Made by a program: the position numbers and the translations under genes. The notes under the pieces are model-generated. The model did not search any database. It was given only the letters and a program-made list of their open reading frames with translations, and was not told where the DNA came from. Positions 48,574-62,029 of a stretch of DNA of 64,000 nucleotides are shown in pieces (position 1 is the stretch's first letter; every line of letters begins with the position of its first letter). Source of the DNA: Hermodice carunculata. Lineage: Eukaryota > Annelida > Polychaeta > Eunicida > Amphinomidae. The stretch spans positions 17,038,240 through 17,102,239 of the forward strand of contig OZ026628.1 of assembly GCA_964020975.1 (NCBI GenBank), in the 5' to 3' direction.

Positions 48574-51500
48574 GAAAAATTTTAGTTCCACGACACTATG
48601 GTATTTTAATAGGTTTATGTCAACTTTGAATTCATAAACATAAAGATCAGATGCGCATATACAAATATTCCATCAACACCTCCTTTATGAGGCAGAAAAG
48701 AACAGACAAACACAATGTGACCAGGACGTGTTCCTCAGTACCTAAAGTGCGGCCCGAATGAAACTTTAAACGTGTATGCTACAATTAGATGGTTTGAAGA
48801 AAATAAGTCTGTATGTCACAGACTTCTTGCGAGGGTCTAGTTACATCATATTTATGCAGATGGATTGTCATGCATTCCAGACAGAGTGCAAGTACTATGA
48901 CACTTAATGGTATCCCCATAAATTGCACCGAACATGGCAGACATGCTGTGCAGGAGGGCATATAACCTGTGGTAATGAATTATACCTGATTTTTATTATG
49001 TCCTCGCTCTGGCAGTATCTCAGATTCTTGCAGTGCCCGGGTCCATATAGGCCACAGACCACAGGTATAAATCCTTCTATTTTTCAAATTAGCATTTTTC
49101 AGTCTAAAAAATCAGCATTACATGGATGGATTTTTGTCATACAATTCCCAGCTCGTTAATTTGTGATAATTGATATACGAAACAACACCTGGATGTCAGC
49201 TTTATACAGGCGTATGAACTGTGCTCTTGCCAGGGTCACATCATTGTCCTTCCCCACCATAAAGTTTCCACCTGGCCTGGAAGACAGTGCACCTATATGA
49301 CCACCAATGAAGCAACTCTGCGATGCAGCAAACTTGACTTAGCTAACTTTATTTAAAAAGAAGCTACAGCATACTGAAAACACGGTATTTTCACAATTAC
49401 GGACTATCTCCGTTGAGATGCGCAACCAGCCAATCACAACTGTGGTGCGTAACCTATATTACAATGTTGATGTCTCTCAGAGGAGGAGAAGGGGAACTAG
49501 GAGGACATGAACACAGAAGGTCCTTGGGATAAAAACCATAACGAGATTCTGGTATTAAATAGCATGGCCAATGATAGCAGTAGTTTGATGAACTCACAAG
49601 CGAAAGAGTATCATAATTTATGTTAAGGATGATATAAGGTGGGTACATACCACATCGGATGAGGATCAATATGGTGATCAAGTAGTAAAACCATTTTATT
49701 AGAATACACACATTACCACGACGTGATAGAGTTTCAATTACTCCATTGATTCTGTGGACCTTAAATTGGATCTAAACTGGTTGAAACAAACACGGAAAAT
49801 AGCCATTGATGGGGATAATATAACTAACATGTGATGATGATGAGTTATTTCATAATAAATTGGGATAATTTGCTTATTCAAATTGCATTGCAAAACAGCA
49901 TAGGTGCTTGCACTGGACTCCAAATCTTTGCACCTACTAGCTGCTATCTCATAATTTATAAAACGCTTTTCCTTTACACCCAGCCTGACATCACGTGTCT
50001 TTTCAAAATTAATATCTTGGATAAGCTCCCGGTATATGAGAAATAATATGTTATACATGCACATGTTGGCCTCCTTTAATTACAATAATATGTTTCCTCT
50101 TCCAAGCAATTATTGTGCCCCCCTTTTCTTTTCCTGACAACATAAACTGATGTGCATGGAGTTACTGATCAATTATGCTTGTATTGCTCGGTCACATTTA
50201 TAACTTGATTTGCATGGGTAGCACATGGATAAAACAGTGAAGACAAAAACAAGACAGCTTTACATGGAAAAATATGCCTAGATGCACCTTACAGTTGTTC
50301 TTTTTGACAGTCACAATACTCACAGGTAGGTGTTTTAGGTATATTTAAAGATAAGTGAAAACAAGAAATAAAAGTGGGCCTATTATGAAATGTGTGTGTA
50401 CCTATTATGGTTTCCCCCATGACTGGCATGCCAGCAAAGCACTATGATCACACTGTCATCAGCACTGTGTTGCCAAGAGGAGTACATTCCCGAGTCATCT
50501 TTGAGAGGCCCCATGTGATTACTGCTGGTCGTCAGTCAGCCCATTTCTCTTCCTTCGATAGTCTTAATGTACTGTTCATAGTCCCTCATCATAATTCTTC
50601 AAAACACAATCTAAATGTATTTTCCGTTCTTTGCAAATATATGGATTTGACACAGTGTGAAATGGTCTCTGTTACAAAATAATGGGATGGTTTAAGGTAT
50701 ATACCTGTATATGATATAAACATTTTCATTTTCAAAATAGGATATAAGAAATCTCTTAACCGTTTTGCTGGAATCGATTAACGAAATTCAATGGGAAAAC
50801 CTAAAATGTGTAATCAAATTTTTGGCAATTTGGCAACAGTTTCCTCTAATTTTGAGTGTTTTTATTGTTCAATAAAATGTGAAAACGAACAACACAAACC
50901 ACAGCGTTTGGTCCAAAACAATTAACTAGTCTTGGTATACATGGGTCTATCACTTGTTACCTATAAGCATAAATCTGTTGAATTACTAAGCCAGCCAGGC
51001 AAAGGCATTCCAAGACGGGACAGAGCCAGGGCCAGAGCCAAGGCAAGTCAAGAACTGCAAAACTAAAAGGCCAGCTAGGTTCAAATTAGACAGGGGAGGT
51101 TTTGTGACCACAAACGCGTTTCTCAGATATATATATACTTTGTCTCATTGACATTGCACAACTGCAAGCATGTCCACAAGAAAAAGTTTTGCTGCAGGGC
51201 ACAAAATCAAGAAGCCTATGTGTAACATAAAGGCGTTTTATATTTTTGGGGGCAGGGGGGCGTCCTGTCACCTATAAAATGGAACAGTGGTGATTTGTTG
51301 TAACATGTATAAACATTTATTGATAACAATTTTAGCACCTTATATAATTTATGTTAACACACATAAAGCTTACTATAACCACTTTAGAACCAAACGTAAT
51401 TACTGAATAGCATCTAAAATTAATCATTCACCTTTTTGGCTTCCTTGATAATGTATGGTAAACACTAATAGGTTAGCTCTTTAGCACCACAAGTAATTTC

Positions 51501-51908
51501 TGGCAATACATAAAAAAGGTACAGGTCACCACTTTTGCTCTACCAGTAATGGAAGGTGGGTGGACAAATTGATAGAGCATGCCAAGTAGTCGGGAGAGAT
51601 GTTATATCCTGACTCCTAGGAAGGAAGATAAGGGCAGGCTAAAACATCAGATGTCAAAAAATCACAATCTCTGAACATTATCTTTGACCACATCGTTGTA
51701 ATTTAACATGCATATGACACAAGGTTTATTGTTTGAATCCAGCATTTTTGTCCATCAGATACAATTTGCAACATGAATAGTTATATATTGACAGCAGTCA
51801 GGTAAGGTATTTGTAATGATATATTACGACTGTCCATCTATCCAAGTAAAATCTGATTTAATTTCAGCATTTTTGAGTCACTATTTGTAAAATATTACGC
51901 ATTTGTAG
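48574..51908. other. Unassigned region before the Ig exon
   Basis: Contains block B copy 3 (about 50080-50240). No signal-peptide exon compatible with the phase-1 Ig exon was found. A short ATG frame at 51779 ends at a GTAAGG donor but in the wrong phase. Confidence 0.45.
50080..50240 (+). repeat. Duplicated block B, copy 3 (partial)
   Basis: TTTCCTCTTCCAAGCAATTATTGTG, GTGCATGGAGTTACTGATCA and CTTGTATTGCTCGGTCACAT resemble 41775-41880 in order. Confidence 0.5.
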
Positions 51909-52205
51909 GTAGAGCGTTTTGTAGTCAGTACATCACTGCATATCTGGGCCATCCAATCAGTTTCTCCTGCAATGTGACATGCACTGAAATATGCGCCAAA
52001 CACTGGATCATGGTACCAAGTTCAATTATTGCACAAACCGATGAGGGGGGAGTTCCATTTATTCAAGAAAACTTGACAACGCGCTACGGTATCTCTAACG
52101 ATTTTACCCTCACTATACACAAAGTAAAAGTTGATGACCTGGGCCTTTATCAATGTATCTACGTTGGTGGAAAAACGAGAAACAAACAATTTATAGAACT
52201 TATCG
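51909..52205 (+). CDS. V-type immunoglobulin exon, subfamily 2 (open)
   Basis: The acceptor CATTTGTAG and donor GTAAGT bound 297 bp with phase 1 at both ends, the usual arrangement of exchangeable Ig exons. It reads RAFCSQYITAYLGHPISFSC, then a B-to-C stretch with HWIMVPS (core Trp), a C'-D region ending NLTTRYGISNDFTLTI, and VDDLGLYQC at the F strand, closing QFIELIG. Canonical Cys (FSC and YQC), Trp and DxGxYxC are all present. Extra cysteines (CNVTC and EIC) near the B strand could form a second bond. There are no stops. It is an extracellular domain of a cell-surface or secreted protein whose ligand is unknown. It is only distantly like the exon at 60911, so it is probably the membrane-distal or a different-type domain of the same gene. 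Confidence 0.85.
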
Positions 52206-53116
52206 GTAAGTGTCTATATGTTACTTGATAACTGCCAAGAAAATCTTGATGGATTGAGTGGGAGGAAAAGGCATTGTTGCAGATCTGGTGAGACCTGCAG
52301 CATCACACTTTTTTATGTTAATTGGTAAATACATAGATCGTACTATTCCAAAGAACTCTAAGTGCTAGGTTTAAACTAGGTCAACAGCTTGCTTTTTTTT
52401 TCCTTTGGAAACATAGGCATCCTGCTACTTGATACTTACAGTACCAACTGTGACTAAGGTCGACCTACTTCAACCTACTGCTTGGAATTGTGACGAGGCT
52501 GCTAGATCTATCTTCTTGGTTTAAAGACCTTTGAGTCAATATCCCACTATGCCTGTACTTATATAGAATATAATGATCCAGGTCAATAGCTAAAGCGTAC
52601 AAAGGAAAGCTGTTCACTTAGTCCAAAACGGATACTGAAAAAGCTCAAGTCTTTTTGTGAAGAATTGAATACAAAATGCATACAAGTTCTCCTTTATAAA
52701 TTGGAAAGATCAATTTCATTTACAGCATTGCTTTACCATTTTAAACTCTTTACCTCAGTTTGAATCGTCACAACAGCAGCTATATTCTGGTATACCACTT
52801 CAAATATAATATTCTTTTCCGGTATCATACCCTTGGTATTATTAGATTTGAAAAGTGATGCATCAGTAATTTGGAGTGGGCACATCATGAGTTACCTTTA
52901 GTATGATAGTGACGCTGGACCTTTCGTGCCACTGCAATGGGTTTAAATAGAACACATTTTAAGGCTCAGCTCATAGAAGTGGCTTCAATTTTTTGACCCT
53001 CATAATCAGGACATGTGCTATTTGCATTATAAAACAACCTCGTTCTCCCATTTTGTATAAGAGAGCAGGAAATAACAAGACCAGACAACGAAAATTGATT
53101 TAACCACCACATATGT
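52206..53116. other. Intron; nothing recognised
   Basis: No exon or terminal repeat seen before the (AAT)n tract. Confidence 0.5.
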
Positions 53117-53121
53117 TTGTT

Positions 53122-53124
<3 letters not shown>

Positions 53125-53168
<44 letters not shown>

Positions 53169-53226
53169 CGATGATGATGATGATGATGATAATAATAGTA
53201 ATTATAATCATGATAATGATAATAAC

Positions 53227-53304
<78 letters not shown>

Positions 53305-53306
53305 TA
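53125..53306. repeat. (AAT)n microsatellite with (GAT)n core
   Basis: About 55 trinucleotide units with a GAT-rich centre. Poly-Asn, -Ile and -Tyr frames here are artefacts. It lies immediately 3' of LINE fragment D and is likely its tail. Confidence 0.95.
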
Positions 53307-54960
53307 TAACAAAAACACAATCAATGATAATAGTGTAGCTCTGACCTTGTCTGCCACTTTCCTGTGTCACTGTGTGACACAGGTAGCCTAGGGGAAAATG
53401 TGGTGGGGGATGCCATGGTAATCCTTACCAGCTTGTGCTACCATTTCTTCCAGGACCAGAGCCAAGGCTAAGGGTCCACCACCCACTCTCTTGCAGCTAT
53501 GGTGGGCCTCTGGTCCTCGCTACACTCATTGCTTGTACTCTGGAATGAAAACAAAAACCCTCACACACCCTATTCCCGCCTTTAAGGCTCAGGCTTTTCC
53601 CATGGGAGAACCCATGGGATCTCTTATCAGTGCTACCACCATTCCTTTCCCTCCCTGTACTCTGGAATTCTAATTTAACCTGTTGCCTTCTAACTCTATT
53701 ATTTCATTCCTTTTCTGGCAGCATCCTATCAGGTAGTCCTGTTCATTTTATTACCTTCCCTGCCTCCCAGAAAACCACCTCTTAAACCTAAAACCCATGC
53801 TATACGTTCCTCTTCCTCAAAACACCGATTCTCTTCTAAACCCTTGTAGTTGTAATCTTCCCTGTGCAGCTTTCTGAAAAAATGTCCATTAATTCTCTAT
53901 ATGCATCGCACCACAACAACCAAAGATCCACTGTCTCTTCTGCTTCTTGTCTACACATCTTACACTTTCCATTACTACCTGTTGTCCGTTCTGTTTTCTT
54001 TTTTCTACATTGATTACTCCTGTTCTATTATGAAAAAGAAGCTTGGATCTCTTCCCTCCATCCCAGCACACTTTTCTTTGGCTTTTCTAATACCTTGTAT
54101 GCCTGCAATGTACTTTTTTCCCTGACTCCTCTTTTCCAGTCCTCTTTCCAAACCTCTGTTACAGTCTTACCTATATATACTTTCCAATCACGCAACCCAT
54201 CGTATCCTCTTAATTCATATTTCTCTGCTAACTCGTCTATGTCTTTGACCCATCTTATTTTTCCTCAATGTAAACTTTCCTGCACCACCTGTTTTCACTT
54301 ACTGCATGCAGAAAGCACCAGTACTTTTACTTGGCTTTGGCAATCCTGTCTGTCTTTTTATTCTATCCTAACTCTCCTAGGACTGCCTCCGTTGCTGTAT
54401 ATGGTGGTGCGTATCCATTTCCCCATCTCAATCTGTGCTTTCCCCATTCCCCAGATATCTCCCTCACTTACTGAAATCACATCTAAGCCATATATTATCC
54501 CTGGAATTGCAACTTCATCCCATGATACTCTCGCTGTATACGCTCTGTTGAAACTGTTCAGTGCAGTACCTTTAATCATTCCTTTTGTCCAATTCGCTTT
54601 CTGTTTAATCTCCTCCTCCTCCTGATATCTGAACATGCCTTTACACGTTGCTTTCCCTTTAACACCTAGGTATTCATGCTCATCAACCTCCCCAACTTCA
54701 ATTGACTGTTCCCTATTTTCTGGAATTTGGAACTGCCCAATTCTCAATTTCAATTCCAATCTGGTTTCTTCCCAAGAGTCACCATGTTTAAAGTACCCTA
54801 GGTACCCTATTAAAGTACACCTACTTTTACTTGAATGTTGTAGCAATATTTGAAATGCATGGACTAGCATTAATGAATCCATGCACAGGAATTTGGTACA
54901 TTTCCGCTGCACGCTAACAGAAACAGTACTGAAAACAATGCCATTATCTTTTCCAGAAAG
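53307..54960 (-). pseudogene. LINE 3' portion (D), C-terminus of ORF2 and 3' UTR
   Basis: The minus strand reads ELKLRIGQFQIPENREQ ... DEHEYLGVKGKATCKG, TALNSFNRAYTARVSWDEVA and IPGIIYGLDVISVSEGDI (54358-54780). These are typical of the thumb and C-terminal part of non-LTR reverse transcriptases, where EYLGVK follows the RT core. Further down, CKMCRQEAEETVDLWLLWCD (about 53935-53995) is a CxxC...H/C-type zinc-knuckle-like end. A 3' UTR with CTCTTGCAGCTATGG-type sequence leads into the (AAT)n tract. The 5' part with the catalytic core is absent. Several frame changes and stops occur after 54358. The plus-strand open frames here are shadows. Confidence 0.75.
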
Positions 54961-57900
54961 GATACAAGTCTGAGGTTTTGTAATGTTTATTCAACATTCA
55001 ATTCCCACATATCTAACACTGTCTTTGTGCCTAATATCTACCTTATTGTCCAACGAGTAATTTAAACCTTTCTGTGTAGCCCTTTTAGAGCTTTTGAACA
55101 AGTTACATTATCCCTTCAGCCTTTTAACAAACAATGCCCAAAGCCTCGTATCTTGTCCTCACGCAAGGTTATCGCTATAGCTTAAAGACCCTACAGTAAA
55201 TAGTGGTTATCCAGATTGGATTAAGTACTCATCAGGAATAACTGTATCACAACAAATGAGAGCTTGCATGCTGGCACTATTATCGCCTCTGTCTGTAAGA
55301 ATGAAGTTTATCTGTGTTTCTTACACTGCTGTATCCCTTTTTATGCTCAGCGTGTTGTCCATCACTTGCAAATACCACATCTCTTAATGAAACAACACTG
55401 AACGCTTTCTTACATGCAAACAAAATAATTTCCATGATTATATGACAAACAGAAGCGTCACCAGAGGGGTTTGAGGGGTTCGCACGAGCCCCATTAACCA
55501 ATAAAGGAAAAAGGGAAAAAATACAAAACAAACAAATCCAGCATTAATGAGATATAGGTGTCATTATACTGGGTTTCTGAATGAGTATCTGTGCATTGCT
55601 TGTGTTTATAACAATACCTCAGCCAAACGCTATCTACCTGTCCATTAGCTGCATTTGTGCTATGTATAAGCTAGCCAATTAAAAAAAAAAGAAATTATCT
55701 ATGATATGCATATAAGTGTCACGTGGTAGTATATCAAGGCAAATACTACTTTTCTACAAATCCCTTTCTCTTTGCAACAATGTCATACGTTATGTGGTTA
55801 ATGTTCCTGCACAAAACTGTTTCACTGTTGTTCAGAAGTGTTTCTGATTGGATCAGTAAAACATTTCTCGAAAAGTAAAAAACGAACAGCATTGCAGATC
55901 AGTTAGGGTGGTTTGTGTGAAGCTTTTAAACCACGTACAACACTTTCCCTGCACAATTGTATTACCTTGCATATACGTCATTGACAATACCCATATGAAA
56001 TGTATCTTAACACTTCTGCGCTTTAAATGGTCATGTGCATAGGGTATATGTAATTATATTATAAGTCAGAAACCCAATTATTATCATAATTGTCTTCGAA
56101 ATCACCCTTACTGAATTTTGCTGCTTCATAGAATCTAATCAGGGTGCTTTTATACAGCAATACAACATGCCAATAACTGATTTCTTAAAGTGACAAGAGT
56201 CTAGTCGGACAACTCAGGTATTACCTGCAGTTGAACATATTTCACGGGTGTTGGATTTTTCAAGGTGTGTAATAAAACACTGTTGTCATGGCACGAATTT
56301 CTTTTAATAGTGTAGCTTGGGGAGACCCTTCCAATAAACGAGCGAAACTAGGTCATCTCAGTTTCAAAATGGTTGGTGCCATTTTTTTTTTTTTTTTCAA
56401 TTCTTCTAAATATCCCCATGAAAGTATATTTGTTTATGACTTTACGGTCTACAATTCCTAGATGCATTAAAGTAGTGAGATACAAATGTGGTTCAAATCA
56501 GCATGGCCAACTTTACGGCCCTGTAAATTTTAAGCTCTTCACATGAACATAATAAAAGTATACATTTTTGGATTTTTCTAGCTCTGTACTATATGTAGGA
56601 AAAAATCGGGACAATACTGATTGTAATTGTTCAATAAACAAACCATGAAGAAGAGCATGTCTTTTATCTCAGACCCAAGCGCTCTTGGCTAATAACTTTT
56701 TTAATGTATACAACAGACTTGTGACAAGTATGCCATTTCATTGGCAATATATCAAAATTCAAAAGTGTCCTTTTATTTGGCTGTATGTATTTTTTGTGCG
56801 TAAGTGCAGGCATTCAAACACGGTGGCATCACTTAATCAGCTGAATGCATTGAGCATTGACATTCTATTCAAGGTTAAAAACCAACTAGTAGGTGCAGAA
56901 AAAAATAAAAAGACGATTTTAAACTCCACACAATTACCTTTCCAGCCCCGTTTATTTAAAGGCAATCCGCCGGTAAGTTTTTGCGAAATAAAATTAACGA
57001 GTTTGAGTAGACGGCCTTTCATCTTTGTTTACGAAAGGCAGTCAAAGGTTCAATCTTAATCTTTGAACCGGGTCTGAGAACAATAACTCTCGCAATTTTA
57101 CTCAAACACTGTTGGATTTTTGGATAATAAGAGTTCAGAGTATGTTTGAACCAACATGATAACTGTCAGTCATGTTGTTTACTTCTGAAGAGCTTAATCG
57201 CGTTGTTTATTTGCTATTTGCGATTAGATCACAAAACATGGTTTCCCTGTCAAGCGTACCTCTTCGCTACGCTTCATTTTGATTGGCCAATCGTGGTGAC
57301 GCGAGATGCCAATCATCGTCATGTGGCCTCTGCTTGACGATGGCGCGCTACATCTCAATAGCATTGATATCAGCGCTTACTTGCCGCAGTTTTAAAAGCT
57401 TTGTTAAAAAAAAACCCACAACTTATCTTCAAAGCATCGCAAGGTTTTCATATGATGAGGGGCTCCATGGGGTTTTTGTGTGATACGTTATCATCTATAT
57501 TTATTTCTTGTGAATTGTGATATAAAACATTATTTTAGCCTGATTCGTGATTATCTGATTATAAGTATTTGCGTGCTTCGTTATTTGATATTTATTTCTC
57601 GTACATTCACTGTGAAAGCAAAGATTACTTAACATGGTTCGTGATTATAAGTTTTTATTCACGTAATTGTAATCTTCATGATTTGGATTTAGCCGTGAAG
57701 GTACATTTAAATTTTTTTGTGAATCGTGATCACCCCCCCCCCGGGGGGGGGGGGCTGTATGATTGTACATTCTGTTAGCCTATGACAGTTTACTATTTGA
57801 TACAAAGGAAGGTACACGTACAAGACAAATTGGCAATCACAATTGGGAGAAAAAATACAAAAAAAATGTCCGATGGACCCAGCAAAAAGGCAAAAGCTAA

Positions 57901-60900
57901 GCTCAGAGTACAATCAAGGGCGTTGGGGCAATAACAAGGGACCAGCAGAATTATTCAGTAATTGAAAGTAATTTCTGGCAACTGGACTGTAGGCCTGTAT
58001 GCTTAGGCTCTATGTAAGTGCACTGTTCAACATGGTAATGTTTCATTAGGTAGGCTCAAACTACCTATATATGGTACTTTCAAAGGATCAAATCAAACGG
58101 GATGTTTTGTCGCAAGAAGTAAGCTCTACCTTTACTTACCCACTACAAATACAACGATATCAAATTACAATATATATTTGATCAAATTGCCAACCTATTA
58201 GTCAGGCTAACTGATAGTTTTGGGACCTGGTTAGCGGGTGGGACCCTACTATAATATCTTAATTGTACATACCCAAGCTCAGTCATTCTATTGACCAGAA
58301 GCTTTTCTTGCTTTGGTCGTAGCATCTGTTGCTGGCTCATCGCTGATTTTTCCTTCCTAAATTTAGGTATGTAACGTGTGCGTGAAATTATTAAATATGA
58401 TTAGAACTATTGGTTTCTTTGGGTGAGAAAACAGTCGCTGCCACGTCGGTGATGAAAGACGGCATTTAAACAGCAATGCCTTTGAAGTAGGATTAAAACT
58501 TGCAGTCATGTCATGATCTCGGCTGATTGTACAGCCTGTCTTCAACACTTTTCTTCGGATTAAATGTTAAAAACTCAAGATAGCATAAACAAAAAAAAAA
58601 AGTTCATGTAACAAGAGCGGCCTAATGCATAAAATGTACGACCCTATGGTTTGGGAACCACGGCGCCAATGCATCAGCGTCATCGATAGAGCGGACACAG
58701 CGGTGGCCATTTTTAAACGGACTGTTGCCACGGCCGGTCATGTGACCACTTTCTTAAGCCCATCCCCTTCACACTAACAACAAACTCGGTCGGCGTGATG
58801 GTCACGCTCAGCAAGAAGCTCTACTAAGTACCCCCTTTTTTCTTTGTTTTGCAATTTCAGCAGAAATTTGATGTTTACATGACAGATACATAAGATATTC
58901 ATCCATACAAAAGATCAGAAAACATTTTTGGCCGAAATTTCGGGTGATTTGTATCTCACTACCTTGAAAAATGCATATTTGATATGATGTTTAAACTTTC
59001 TCTGTTTGAATTTTTTTTTCTTCCGAAATGTAATTTTTGTTTAACTGTCCTAAAAAATATTACATTGCTCTATCTAAACATTAGAAATACCAAGGTTTAT
59101 ACATTTAGCGTGGATTGGTGTTTGACCTAATTTGCCAGTTTTATCCTGCAATGAGGTATAGGTAAAATTTGGACTTGTAAACTTTGGCAATGGAGCTCTT
59201 AGCAGAAATTTAATCTTAATGTAACAAACACCAAAATTGAAAGTTGTACGATCGAAGCATAGTTCAAATGCCAAAATTGAAATTTAAACGAAGAAGCATA
59301 GTACATTAGACTTGTGATTCTGCAAGCTTGAGACAGATTGGATAAAAATAAATAATATTCCTGGCTAAAAGAGTACCGTAGTACATTTTTCAAGTGACAT
59401 TTATAAAAAACACTAGATAAAATTCCACTTCTCATCAAAATCGACCATACTTAACAAGAATATACTACCTTTTACATGTAGTCATCTATAATTCCAGACA
59501 ATTCTGAGAATACATACTTTTTGGATTTTCTGAACAATAACATTTTGTGAACCGTCAAAACCAAAGATCCTTTTCAAAGCCGGAAAAGCTGGTGATGAGC
59601 CTGAACAAACAACAGCTCTCCAACTTTAATCCTGAGACCTTGATTTGCAAATGGCATTCAACGTTATCTACGTGTGTTCCTTCAGGTATAATATTCATTA
59701 TAAAATGATAATAGTAGCCTAAAGCTTCAGACTTAACATAGACAATGAATCAGTGCTCAATTCCGTCAATGTCTTGTTGAACCCTCTGCCCGACCTGGTC
59801 TGGCAGTCAGAATCAGGGTTTTTTAATTTTACCTAAGAGTAATTCCTGGACATATGCTAGTAATGCTTTATAAATAATTTTGGTACCGGTACTTAACATA
59901 GGATTTACATAGAAACGGCACTATTTTCTTTTCATTCTAATATCTAGTGACAGTACTATGTCCACTTTAAAATTATTTTCTGAGATATGAACTATAATAT
60001 TTTACACAGCTCTTTCTGTAAAAATTGCCATTGATGCAACAAACACCGGTATTTAATTATTTTAATCAGCACTATCTTTTATGTGCTGGGTAAAATAACT
60101 AGCATTATGTGCAGTTGGGATAATTATTCTACTTGAAACTAGCGTTTGAGCAACTTGATGAACTGAGACACCAATTACAAATCTGCAGTATGAAGATATG
60201 AATATGTTCAGATATCAGCCGCCCAAGTGAGCAATAAACGGTGGCCTAACATTGACTCAAGAGGCGGTCATGCATACCAACGTTGAGCCAATATTGGGCA
60301 AATCTTTATTCCTAGGTAGGACGCTACTGTAATCGTTCCAAACCTGTGTTCGATATCTATAATAAGGAAAGAACTTTGCACTGAAGCCAAAGAAGGATTG
60401 CCAGACCATTTAACGCCTTTCATAACTAGTTGAATTACAAGCCAATAGGATCACGGCCTTGTGCCTGAAGACAGTTTCGTGGATGAGCAAGTTCCATTTA
60501 AGCGTTACATTACTCAATAGCCTCATTGGTCAAATGGTATTTCCCTGTCTCATCTGTGAAGGCAGTGTCCAGTTAGTGACGGAGAATCTCTTTTGTTCTA
60601 CATCTAACACTGGGGGTGGTATGCTACAGTTTGTGTCTGGTGGTTGACGGTTATCCTGATGGGATTGAACAATACACGCTACTTCTCACAAAGTTTTGTG
60701 CATTTGTCATGCTAATTATATCTTCTATTGATATGCACTTCAATTGTTGTGGTTTATTGTACTGATTGAATCTCATTAGTACTGTCATACTGTGTCTATT
60801 TACAATGTTGTTTTTTAGTCAGTATAAAATAGTTTGAGTCTGCATTTTAGTAGCTGTCCATGGACTTGTTCTTCAACATCTTTATTTCTTATCGGGTTGT

Positions 60901-60910
60901 TCCTTTGCAG
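54961..60910. other. Long intron or intergenic stretch; little recognised
   Basis: Between the two Ig exons I see no gene. Notable items are a C10G12 palindrome at 57733-57754, a T16 run near 56383, and a locally more GC-rich patch at about 58600-58800. A frame at 60459-60650 contains SLIGQMVFPCLIC, faintly like an Ig B strand, but it lacks Trp and DxGxYxC. Confidence 0.45.
57733..57754. repeat. C10G12 palindrome
   Basis: Ten C followed by twelve G, flanked by ordinary sequence. It could form a hairpin or G-quadruplex, or be a collapse or error point of the assembly. Confidence 0.9.
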
Positions 60911-61201
60911 AACATGGAAACAATTTGACATTGACTGGTGAGGTAGGAGATCTATTAGAGATGCCCTGTCATGAGTGTAGCAACCAGAAGATACGAAGAT
61001 GGTGGTATACAAAAGACACAAAAAGAGTCGTCCTTGCAGGAGTAGGACTCGAGCATCTCACCATCGATGAGACACGTTACGGTATCACTGATACATGGAC
61101 GTTACAAATATTGGCACTGAGGCAAGAGGATAGTGGTCTGTACAGATGCACGTGTATAATGCAAAGCGCTTATACAAAAACATTTACTGTTACTGTGCAA
61201 G
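60911..61201 (+). CDS. V-type immunoglobulin exon, subfamily 1 (open)
   Basis: The acceptor TCCTTTGCAG and donor GTTGGT bound 291 bp, phase 1 on both sides. It reads NNLTLTGEVGDLLEMPCHEC, then KIRRWWYTKD (core Trp), a C'-E region LTIDETRYGITDTWTLQIL, and RQEDSGLYRCTC at the F strand, ending TFTVTVQG at the G strand. All hallmarks of a V-type Ig domain are intact. CHEC and CTC give two extra cysteines placed to make a second disulphide parallel to the canonical one, a feature of this subfamily that partly survives in the pseudo-exons. Decayed relatives lie at 25509, 28480 and 43570. It is an extracellular recognition domain. The partner is unknown. Membrane and tail exons would lie beyond the window. 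Confidence 0.88.
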
Positions 61202-62029
61202 GTTGGTCTTTAACACTTGATTCTGTTTCCAGTGCTGTTATAAATATAATATGCATGATCTTGCTGATACGTACCATTTTACTGATGTAATGTCATTGTT
61301 GGCTCAAGTGCAATTGCAATGTGTTGTTTAATCCTACGGAAAATTAGCCTTATTATATCCTACCTTCATACATGGTGCTCAACCTTTAACTGTATTAAAT
61401 ACCTATATAATTACAATTATCACATTATTTAACCAAATCAGAAATACTGTGCTCTGTTGTGGTGAACTTTCAAAATCGAAGCTTGCTCTGTTGCCCGCTG
61501 TGTATGATGAAGCCCGAGAGCTATGAGTGGTTGGAATGAGCCTTTGGTTAGGACAGCAATTTATTTGCCCCACACCTGAACTATATGACAGTAAAAACTG
61601 CAAAATTATCCTTTGACGTCTGGGTCTGTGCACTACGCAAACCCCTTCCTAGCTACCATGGCAATGGGCAGGTTTCGTTTTTAATGATTTGCAGTATGCA
61701 AAAGGTATTTGGGACAAAAAATAACCTACAAGCAATGCAAGCATTAATATATTCCAAGAATGTAATGTCAGATTACTTTCTGCCGTTTCCTGCACTTTAC
61801 TCGGAAATACAATTATTCCGTAATTTGGAAAAATATGCATGACAAATTCAGTTTCTGTGTTAGTCCATTGTAATGTAAAAATTCAATATTTATATCAATA
61901 AAAAAACCAAAGGTATCAATATTTATTTTTCATACTGAATAATCATTCTGGTATATGATACTTACAATCGTTTGTATCATTAAGAAACATACTTATGGAT
62001 CCAATATTTAGTATTTTACATTAAGTTGA
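61202..62029 (+). other. Intron; nothing recognised
   Basis: No exon seen. Short open frames at 61403-61842 have no domain. Confidence 0.5.

Noticed and set aside
51779-51807. Short ATG frame before a GTAAGG donor, 100 bp upstream of the open Ig exon
   Set aside because: It ends in phase 2 while the Ig exon needs phase 1, and 9-10 residues are too few for a signal peptide.
52966-53391. Open frames of up to 134 codons made of Ile, Asn or Tyr runs
   Set aside because: They are (AAT)n microsatellite translations in different frames and on both strands.
54095-54625. 176-codon plus-strand frame
   Set aside because: It is the antisense shadow of the LINE C-terminal coding region on the minus strand.
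56685-57059. 124-codon plus-strand frame
   Set aside because: No motif, no splice context and an overlapping antisense frame of similar quality.
60459-60647. Frame with SLIGQMVFPCLIC, faintly like the start of an Ig domain
   Set aside because: No core Trp and no DxGxYxC. The resemblance is limited to one B-strand-like segment.
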